From Coptis chinensis (Eukaryota > Streptophyta > Magnoliopsida > Ranunculales > Ranunculaceae), in NCBI GenBank assembly GCA_015680905.1, contig CM027377.1, forward strand, positions 21,972,501-22,036,500: 64,000 nucleotides of DNA, read 5' to 3'. Position 1 is the first letter of the stretch; every line of letters starts with the position of its first letter. Under the pieces are notes generated by a model. The model worked only from the letters and a program-made list of their open reading frames with translations. It was not told the origin of the DNA and did not search any database. Shown here piece by piece: positions 56,163-64,000 of this stretch. A program made the translations under genes and the position numbers.

Positions 56163-56699
56163 TGTGTGATTCAGCTTTCCTTTACATATACAGTCGGATG
56201 GGAACTGATAAAGGGATATATGAGGGGGACCGAGTTCGACTTAGGAGCGAACTGCCTACGTATCTTGCTTTGGGTTTTTCCAGGGAGGCAAGAATCAGGT
56301 CTGGCGTAGTTCATGGGAGGGGTATTTATAGATGTCTAGAATAAATCCTCGCCCACCACGTGTAAAGGGTGCCACCAACGTAGGGTCTAGATCAAAGAGG
56401 CGTGTGAGACCTGCCTTTATAGGTCTGCTGTGATGATGGAGTTTAGTAGTTTGGGCAAGTAGCTTGCGGCAGTGGTCAGTAGCTGGTGGCAGTGATCCGT
56501 GCCTGTGCTCCTATGCTCATGATTGCTTCTAGAAGGCAAGCTGAGTCACGTTATAGCCTGGCTCGCGTACTGGTGCCAACTATTCTGGAACGTTCTCTTA
56601 GCTTGTGGGTGCGATCTGGTTCCGCAGGTCGGCGTGATAGTTCCACCGTGCTAAGTACGCGCTTGATATTCCTAAGGGGGGATATCACTCCCTTACACA
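56163..56699 (-). repeat. Putative 3' LTR of the Tat element
   Basis: The inner end is set by CCTTACACA directly before a polypyrimidine stretch (56700-56710), i.e. on the minus strand a purine tract followed by TGTGTAAGG. The outer end is placed at TGTGTGATTC because it is an inverted match to that start. TATAAATA on the minus strand lies near 56322-56329. The outer boundary is the weak point without the partner LTR. Confidence 0.6.
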
Positions 56700-56710
56700 T
56701 CCCCCTCTTA
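56700..56710 (-). other. Polypurine tract of the Tat element
   Basis: TAAGAGGGGGA on the minus strand, directly before the LTR start TGTG. Such tracts prime plus-strand DNA synthesis in LTR elements. Confidence 0.7.
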
Positions 56711-57209
56711 GTAGGGCGCGCTGGTCAGAGGAGTGGTTTGCTGAAAGAAAAACAGTAGCACGTGTGGGTCGTGCTAGAGGTGGAGATATCTGCCTAGCTG
56801 GGGGAAACGATCTGTGGTACCCGGTGAGCTGGTGAGCGTAGACGTTTGACACGTGATCGAAGACGGGAGAATCTGAAAGCGATTCTGTAGAGAAAAACGT
56901 CCCTTCCATTTTTCGGATGTGAAAAGGCGGGGCGATTGGTTGGGAGTCATGTGCGCGCGAGGTTGGTTGGGGTGTAATCATGATGCCTTGAAACCGGAGG
57001 GCGGTTGTTCAAAAATTTCACCGCTCTTTTGAAACGTCATTTGGCTGCTTCGTCTGGTAGAAACCACTTCACTACCGCAACATTCTTCAGGTTAGTTTTC
57101 TGCCATTGTTGAACTCCTGCTTCTTGTTTCGTTCTTAGTCTCTGGGCTAGAGCTGTTAGGATAATCGGTTAGTTACTAGTGGCTAGAATTGTTAGGGTTA
57201 GAAGAAATA

Positions 57210-59402
57210 TGTCTGACTAAGACGACACGCGATCTAATGAGGTTCGTGAAGTTTCTCTTGGTTGGGATGACGAAGAGGAAGAGAAAGATGAGTCTGTGTG
57301 TGGGGTGGTTGAGGGTGATGATGAAGATAAGGCGGTTGAGGGGGCTGAAAGTGAGGAAAATGCGGCTCGATCTGCATTTGTAGCTGCTGAAGCTAGCACT
57401 TCAGTGTCATTGCGGAGAGGTCGCCTTCTAGCGAAGCCGCCGCCTAGTATCGTGGACGTGATATGCTTTTGAGGCGTTCCCCATATTTAAGAGAGAAATA
57501 TGGGATAACTGTAAGCGGTCCGAAGATTCATGAGCCTGACCAGAACGCTCTGGTCTATAGCGATAGGTACACCCCACCGAATCATGGGGTGATAATCTGT
57601 GAGGGGCAGCTGAGGGCGTACATGACGATACCGTTCTCCAAGCTGGTTTGTGAGTTCTTGAACCGCTATGGCAAGGCTCCTGTTCAATTTGTGGGTAACA
57701 CGTGGCGGTTGTTCAAGGTTTTTGACCTGTTGAACGCCAGCGGTGAGTACCGGATAGAGGTCGCTGATGTTGTTGAGCATTACTTATTAAAGCGATCTCG
57801 GTCGCTAAACTTTAGCTTGCAAACTCAAGCTACGCTGTCGAGCGTTCTGGATGGTAAGAGTAACGAGTCGTGGGATGACCGCTGCTGCTTGTTGGAAGCT
57901 ACTGTGCGAGCGGGTTTAGTGTGGACAATAAAATATGTGACTTTACTGGTGGGTACCAGTGCGTTGTCTGATAGTACCGTTCTTGCATTGGTTGGTTTTG
58001 TACTGAAATTGTTGTTTCGTTGTCTGTGCAGATATCCACTTGGAAAAGGAGTCGAGTCGACAGGTGATTGAGAAGTTCGCCAGGTTGACGCGAGCTGAGA
58101 AACTAGCAAAGCTACCGAAAGTTGCTCATTTCTTTGAAGAAAGGGGAGGACCCGCAATTAGGGAGACAAGGAAAGTGCAAAAGACCAGAGTGCGGGATAA
58201 GGTGAGCCGGAGGGCGTCGAGGAAACCTGTGATGGAGAAGCGAAGGAGTGATCTGGTTACCAGGGAAGATAAGAACCGAGGTCGCGTCTTTGGGTGAAAC
58301 GACTACCGGAGGTCTTTGGTGCCTCCGTCCGAGGTGGGGAAGGGCCAAGAGGACGCTCCGTTCGATTTGGAGGACATTCTCTTCGAAATCCCAGAGTCTC
58401 GACCTGCAAAGGTTGCGAGGGTGGCTGAGACCGCACTGGGGGGTGGTGACGTGCGAACCGGGGGAAGGGTGGCTAGCAGCTCAAGGGCGAGACCGATGCC
58501 TGACTTCAGCGTCCTAGGTGAGGACACCCCGGAGGTTGCTTTGGAGGTCGCTTGGACCAGGGTTGTTGGAGATGCTTCTGGCAAGATGAAGGGGAAGGTT
58601 GGTGTGAGAGAGACTGCTAAGGGGCCCGCCAGTACCGGAAAAGACGAGTTGGAGCGCAACCTGATGTACATAGATGAAGTGACCGGGAAGAAGCGCTATG
58701 TGAGGAGGTCGGACTGCAGCTACAAGTCCGCACCCATAGCTGCTTGTTTGCTGGAGGGTATGACTCTGGACGGTGATAGGAATGACCTGGATGCGAAGGA
58801 GCTGGAGTCGAACCTGAGGGGGATGGATAAGGCGATGTGCCTGGTAAGTAACCTTTGCGCTCCGACTTGGCTTTGTTATCGTGTTATACGCGGTTGTTTG
58901 ATACTAACGTGATATGTTGTGCGAGTTGTCGCAGCTGATCGCTAGGTACTAGAAGCTGAAGACGGCCACGCAGATCGCTGACCTGGAAAAGACGGAGGTC
59001 GAGTCGCTGAGGGATGAGCTTTCGAATCTGCGAGCTGTGTAACAGTCTGAGAAGAAAGAGCTGGATTCGCTGAGGCCCCAGCTCACTGCCTTGACTCTGG
59101 AGAGGACATCTGCAGTGAATGAGTCGATCGGGCTAAAGCATGAGCTGGAGGCGTTGAGGGGCCAGCTAGTCGCAGCGAACACCTATGCTGAACGATGTAA
59201 GACTTCCACACTGCAAGCGAAAGAGGCCTATCTCACTATCCGTGCTAAGGTGAAGGAACTGGAGAAGAAATTGGACGACCTGCAGGAAGAGCGGGAACGC
59301 AGAACGTCGGGAGAACGCGAAGGCGGACTACTCGAAGATGCTAGCACTATTCCTGCAGTCGTGCCTTCCCCCCTTACTGGTGCGGTGAGTGATCAGCTTT
59401 AG
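57210..59402 (+). pseudogene. Tat antisense ORF, copy 1 (putative gypsy-type transposon protein)
   Basis: ATG at 57210 opens an acidic N-terminal part (GWDDEEEEKDESVCGVVEGD) after a stop at codon four. A shift at about 57465 leads to SPYLREKYGITVSGPKIHEP, VYSDRYTPPNHGVIICEGQL, MTIPFSKLVCEFLNRYGKAP and QFVGNTWRLFKVFDLLN, matching the Transposase_28 (putative gypsy-type transposon) domain. An intron at about 57951-58029 and another at 58842-58934 are plausible. A basic segment, YIDEVTGKKRYVRRSDCSYK and a heptad-rich coiled coil at 58960-59300 follow. It runs opposite to pol, as the extra ORF of Tat elements does. The function of this protein is not known. Confidence 0.7.
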
Positions 59403-60243
59403 GGGTCTGGCGAGCTAAATGTGGTTGCTGTTGAGGCAGTGGTGGCGTCTGCTGGGGATCCGAGCTCTGCCCCAGCGTTGAATGTCGCTCTTGGAGAAGA
59501 TCTTGATGATGTTGTTTGAAAAGTTTGTTGTTGTTTGTGGTTGTAACTGGCTTCTGGCCGTAAACAATAGAGCTGGTTTCCTAGGTTGACCTGGGCAGCT
59601 CGTTTTTCTTCTTTGCCATTGACTATGATAACTAGTGATTAACTGTGCTGGATTTCTTGAGTATTCTCAGCAGCACGGTTGGTTTGCGAACTGGGGCATC
59701 CGTTATGTCGTCAGTTCGCTCCTTTTATGAATGTGAAACTTGTTACTTTTGCTTTCTATACGTAGTCTTGTGTAAGATGTGAATGTTTGGACTTGGTAAG
59801 CATGGGTATGCTGTTGCGACTTGTCGTGCGTAGGGTACGGTGTCGATGCCCTGCAGGTCGCACGTGTCTATGAGGACGCCAGGCTTCAGACTGAGCTGCC
59901 TCGAAGCTACAAAGATGCGTCGCGCGCGGCACGTAAGAATGTGGGCGATCGGGAGATATGAAATGATGGGTGCCAGGTGGCCTGCCGTTTGGCGTCTCAA
60001 TGCCATTATGACTTGTCTTGGGAAGAGACGTTTCGTAAGCTTAAATAGAGCTGTTTCGAGAAACTGAAGGGTATTTGCCAATCTTTTCTTTGAGTTTGCT
60101 CTGCTCTATTAGACGGTGCGAGGTTCCAGCTTCTACTGATCATCTCAGGTACGTCTGTGCTTTGTTTGATTCGTAGTTTATCTTAGGAAACCTTGTTTGC
60201 TTGGTAGCTCGCTGATGCTTGAATGTGTTATGTAGGACTGACA

Positions 60244-61230
60244 ATGGCTAGACGTATCGCCCGGAGTGCTGGTGGTAGCGAGGGGGTTAGGGAGACTTCG
60301 CCTCTCGTGATAGAGGATATGGCATTCCGACCTCACCCGCTGGGGAACCATGGTAAGCGTAAAGCTGAAGATTCTGGTGCTAGGAAGGGCAAACGTGCTA
60401 AGGTAGGGGGAGGTGGGCGACCTGGTGGGGTCGTCTTTAGGTCTCCGAGTCGCGGGGGGAGGGACGATCGTGAGCAAGATCGCCATGCTGCGTTTGGCAG
60501 CTTGTCCCCGCGTCGTGGTGATGTGGGGAGCGACTTCTTCTACGTTGGTCGTATTGGGAAGAAGCGCATGGTGAAGCGTTCTGATTGTAGCTTCCACTCG
60601 GCTGCTATATCGAACTGTCTCCTGGAAGGGATAATGCTCGATGGTGACAAAGCCGAGTTGGAGGGTGAAAGCTTGGAGACGACCCTGAAGACCACGGACG
60701 CGGCTTGTTGTTTGGTAAGCTTTTGTTGATACATGTTATTGTGGCTTGAGTGAGGACGACTGATCGTTAACGTCTTGCATGCAGTTCTTGGCAGGGTATG
60801 ATAGATTGAAACGCACTCTTCAGCGACCTGTTAGCGGTGATGGTGGCGTGGCCGAGCTGGCGATGATGCGTTCTGCATGGGAGGCCGATAAGAAGAAGTT
60901 GGCGTCCCTTCGAAACAAGCATCATGAGACGTTGAGGAGAAGATCGGCTTTGGTAAACTCACCGACGGATCTGGGCAGAGGCACCGGCGCCTGGCGGATC
61001 GAAAGTATGCCAAACAGTGTCAAATGGTGGCTCGTAAGGCGCAGAAAGAATATGATCAAACTTGTGAAGATCATTCTGTACTGGCGGAGTTGTATGTGGA
61101 GCTACTGGAGAAGCATGACCAGGAAGCTGAAGACGCCGCCACGCTTGTTGTTGCCCGTAATGCGAGCCATCTCCCCTCGACCAGTGCCGCGCCCAGGGAT
61201 AAGCATGTTGTGACAGACGCAGGACGCTGA
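60244..61230 (+). pseudogene. Tat antisense ORF, copy 2 (C-terminal part only)
   Basis: ATG at 60244 begins a basic region (KRKAEDSGARKGKRAKVGGG), then YVGRIGKKRMVKRSDCSFHS and SNCLLEGIMLDGDKAELEGE, clearly homologous to the second half of copy 1. A donor at the same place (CCLV then GTAAG) and a coiled-coil exon with AYDRLK-like start follow after 60784. Frames shift near 60990. The Transposase_28 part is absent. Both copies are followed by AACAATAGAGCTGGTTTC, so the duplicated unit includes 3' flank. Confidence 0.65.
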
Positions 61231-61629
61231 CTGCCCGACCTTCTCTTTGTAAGCTTTGAATGTAGTCGATTTGTTTGTTTGTGTTGTGATCTCGCCTCTC
61301 TATATGAGAGTTAACAATAGAGCTGGTTTCTCAGGCTTGCCTGAGCAGTTTGCCCCCTTTTTTTTTTGATAAATACTTGACGAGCTGGTTTCCACGAAGG
61401 TGGCAGCGCGATGCCTTTTAACGGGTGTAACAGCTACCGATCTGGATTTCTTGGGTAAACCCAGCAGGTCGGTGGAAGTGTGAACACTGTCTGGGCTTTA
61501 GGCCCGCTGTACTTTTAACGAATATGCATGAAATTCGTGCTTTTGCTTATGCTAGATCTCTTTTGGCTACTATTCCGTTTATGATAATTATAGCATATTG
61601 TGGATGTGAAGCTTAAGACTTAGTTTAAG

Positions 61630-62290
61630 AAAGCGGTGTGCTCATTAAGTAGCCCCTGAGGGCGTATTGCTCATTGAAAGCGTTCTCACGAAGTTAATCC
61701 CAGGGGTATGGGTCCTTAACTTGGTGAGATTTGGAGAGGCTATGAGCCCGTAAAGCTCGAGAGCGCTCGCTCGCTCAAAAATCATTTTTAGCACCGGGCG
61801 TATGGCTCGCTGAGAGCGTTCTCACGAAGTTAATCCCAGGGGTTTGGGTCCTTAACTTGGTGAGATTTGGAGAGGCTATGAGCCTGTAAGCTCCTGAGAG
61901 CGTTTTGTTCGCTGGCGAGCGCTTTTTTAGTGGGCGATGGCTCGGCCGAGAGTTCTCACGGGTTAATCCCAGGGGTATGGGTCCTTAACTTGGTGAGATT
62001 TGGAGAGGCTATGAGCCCGAAGCTCGAGAGCCGCTACGCTCGCTAAGAAGAGCTTTTTAGCCATTGGGGCGTATGGCTCGCTAAGAGCGTTCTCACGAAG
62101 TTAATCCCAGGGGTATGGGTTCTTAACTTGGTGAGATTTGGAGAGGCTATGAGCCTGTAAGCTCCGGAGAGTTACTCGCTCGCTAAGAGCGCTTTTAGCC
62201 ATTGGGCGTATGGCTCGCTGAGAGCGTTTGTAGCCCCTGAGGGCGTATTGCTCACTGAGAGCGATCTCACGAAGTTAATCCCATAAGTAT
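61630..62290 (+). repeat. Tandem repeat array, ~135-bp unit, in the Tat 3' region
   Basis: The core GTTAATCCCAGGGGTATGGG recurs at 61693, 61829, 61962 and 62100, and in shortened form at 62274. Spacings are 136, 133, 138 and 174 bases. Each unit has TCTCACGAAG before the core, then TTAACTTGGTGAGATTTGGA and GAGGCTATGAGCC, and a GC-rich stem (CGCTCGCT...AGAGCG). It lies between integrase and the antisense ORFs. Confidence 0.93.
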
Positions 62291-62377
62291 TTGACTGGAG
62301 TGGTCGACGATACAAATGTAACTAAACTATCTGAATTATCAAAGATTAGGAACATGACTGTGTACGAGACTGAATTT

Positions 62378-64000
62378 TTATTGATAAAATCTCTTTAACA
62401 AGTAAGTATTCCAAGGTCGTGGAAGTGTTGTCCCGTCTTGTGTCTTTATCCAGTAGGCCCCATTGCCCACAACTCGGTTTACTACGTACGGTCCTTCCCA
62501 TGTTGCTGCTAGTTTAGAATCATCCTGTGTCTTTTTCAGAACTAGATCACCAGGCTGGAAGGATCTAGGATGTACTTGTTTGTTGTAGGACCTCTTTAGA
62601 ATATGTTGATATGATGCCACTTTGATAGCTGCCAGATCGCGGCGCTCCTCCAGCAAACCAACCTCTCGGGCTAGGACCGAGTCATTATGTCCTGACTCGA
62701 CAAGCTCGGATCGAGTTCTTGTGATTGTCAGCTTGGTTGAATAACAGCTTCGGTGCCATAACACAAGGAGAAATGGTGACTTCGCCGCGTGTCTTTGAGC
62801 GAGTGTGTCGTCGCGATGAGCCCACATAATGTTCTCTAGCTGGTTTGGCCATTGGCTCTTGTTCTTTTCGATCTTTTTCCTTAAGTTCTCTAAAATAGCC
62901 TTATTGCTGGCTTCTGCTTGACCATTGCTTTGAGCGTACTGTGGAGTGAAGAATGTGTGAACTATCTTCCACTTGGCTAAAAATTCTTTGACCGTTTTGC
63001 CTTTGAACTGGGAACCATTGTCCATCACCAAGGTGTGTGGCAGACCAAATCTGGTGACAATGTGAGTCCAAATAAAGTTTCCGACGTGTGACTCCTTGAC
63101 ATGTGCCAAAGGAACTGCTTCGATCCACTTGGTGAAGTAATCGGTTGCCGCTAAAACGAAGCGGAACCCAGTGCTTTTCTGTGGGATGAATGGTCCCATG
63201 ATGTCCATGCCCCACATGTGGAATGGCCAGGGACTTGCAATGTTGATCAACTCCCGAGCGGGCTGGATGATGTTGTGGCCAAATGTTTGACATTTGAGGC
63301 ATTTGAGCACATATACCTTGGCGTCGATCTACATGTGAGGCCAAAAGTATCCTTGAGAGATCGCTTTGTGGGCCAAAGAACGACCTCCAACATGGTTGCC
63401 GCATTCTTTTTCATGGATCTCAGCAAAAATCAATTGACCCTGAGTTAGACTTAAGCATCTCAAGTGAGGTCCTCCAGCAGATTTTCGAAACAACTTGTTA
63501 TTTAGAACACAATAGCGACGTGCTAGGTATGGCATCTGCCTGGCTTTACTTTGTTCTGCCGGAAATGTGCCTTTCTGAATGTACTATATGATGGGCTGCA
63601 TCCATGTTTGGCTCCTCTGCTCTTCAGAGAGTGGGCAGAGGTCGCTGATTTCTAAGACGTGCTTTACTTGGTAGGCAGGTCGGTCAACTACTTCAATGAG
63701 GAGTTGTCGCGGGGCGCCGCCTGGTGTTTGAGTAGCCAAGTAGGCTAGACTGTCTGCGTGACGGTTCTCGTCGCGTAAAAAGTGGTGCATGGTGGCCCTT
63801 TTGAAAGATAGGAGTAACTGATTAACAACTTTAAGGTATTTAGAAAGGTTACCTTCGTGGGTAGTGTACTCTTTAGCAATCTGGCGAACGACCAGTTGCG
63901 AGTTACTAAAGACTTGAAGTTCTTGTACACCCAGCTATAGCGCCATTCTAAGCCCCATAATTACTGCTTCGAACTCCGCTTCGTTATTGGAAGTCGCAAA
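62378..64000 (-). pseudogene. Tat pol: RNase H and integrase, broken, partial
   Basis: From the edge the frame reads TSNNEAEFEAVIMGLRMAL and VFSNSQLVVRQIAKEYTTHE, an archaeal-like RNase H, to HHFLRDENRHADSLAYLATQ. The integrase follows: a zinc-binding HHCC segment (EIHEKECGNHVG, CLKCQTF), the core with WGMDIMGPF, LVMDNGSQF and SNGQAEASNKAILENLRKKI (the three catalytic acidic residues present) and a GPYVV-type C-terminal domain (RSFQPGDLVLKK, WEGPYVVNRVVGNGAYWI) ending at FYQ. In-frame TAG stops are at 63935-63937, 63584-63586 and 63329-63331. The last 310 codons, with the integrase core, are uninterrupted. Confidence 0.9.

Larger units (their letters stand above)
56163..64000 (-). mobile_element. 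Ty3/gypsy Tat-lineage retrotransposon, 3' part, runs off the right edge
   Basis: On the minus strand the order is RNase H, integrase (64000-62378), a tandem-repeat region, two ORFs on the opposite strand (61230-57210), a polypurine tract and an LTR. ORFs antisense to pol between pol and the 3' LTR, an archaeal-like RNase H and tandem repeats in the 3' untranslated region are known traits of the plant Tat group. GC content rises noticeably against the flanks. Gag, protease, reverse transcriptase and the 5' LTR must lie beyond base 64000, so its target duplication cannot be tested here. Confidence 0.85.

Noticed and set aside
61630-62290. CRISPR array
   Set aside because: The repeats are about 135 bases, diverged, without unique spacers, in a plant retrotransposon; they are ordinary tandem repeats.
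1-64000. tRNA, rRNA, microRNA or organellar genes
   Set aside because: No cloverleaf with conserved boxes, no rRNA stretch and no organellar gene was recognised by eye. A tRNAscan or Rfam search would be needed to exclude small ones.

Overview
The window is nuclear DNA of a flowering plant, most likely a eudicot. It is AT-rich, its genes have GT-AG introns, it holds a plant-specific PPR gene and plant F-box genes, and most of it is transposable elements of typical plant families. The species cannot be named from the sequence.

Layout. Host genes lie in the left 11.3 kb: a seven-exon HIPL1-type GPI-anchored glucose/sorbosone-dehydrogenase-like gene (1655-5418, +), an intronless plastid-type PPR gene (5784-7805, +) and an intronless F-box gene (10126-11328, -). 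A broken F-box relative lies at 37.7-38.7 kb (-). Nearly everything else is mobile DNA, and many element ends are fixed by matching target-site duplications (TSDs).

Mobile part in order: Tourist-like MITE (393-816); PIF/Harbinger element 1 (13076-17632, TSD TAA), split by a solo LTR (TSD TCATT); PIF/Harbinger element 2 (17744-27363, TSD TAA), 9.6 kb, with its own decayed transposase and Myb-like ORF, a second solo LTR (TSD ATACC), three hAT-type insertions and fragments of at least four unrelated host genes; a 7.2 kb MULE with ~375 bp inverted repeats (28429-35676, TSD AAGAAAATA); two Tourist-like MITEs (36316-36744 and 36923-37431); an LTR retrotransposon (39337-55403, minus strand, TSD CTAAA) whose 3' LTR is split by a 9.5 kb CACTA element (39498-49004, TSD AGT) and whose interior holds a third solo LTR (TSD TTAAG) and a hAT element (TSD CTTCACGC); a small hAT MITE (55581-55884, TSD GCTACAAG); and from 56163 to the right edge the 3' half of a Ty3/gypsy Tat-type element on the minus strand, with integrase, RNase H, two antisense ORFs and a tandem-repeat array.

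The main theme is capture of host gene pieces by DNA transposons. Element 2 carries F-box, RING-H2, R3H/SUZ-protein and TMEM135-like pieces, the last two joined head to tail. A hAT insert carries an mTERF piece, the CACTA element a serine-carboxypeptidase piece, and the MULE a GRF zinc-finger piece. All transposase and polymerase genes seen are broken, so the elements look non-autonomous now. The three intact host genes do not form a pathway.
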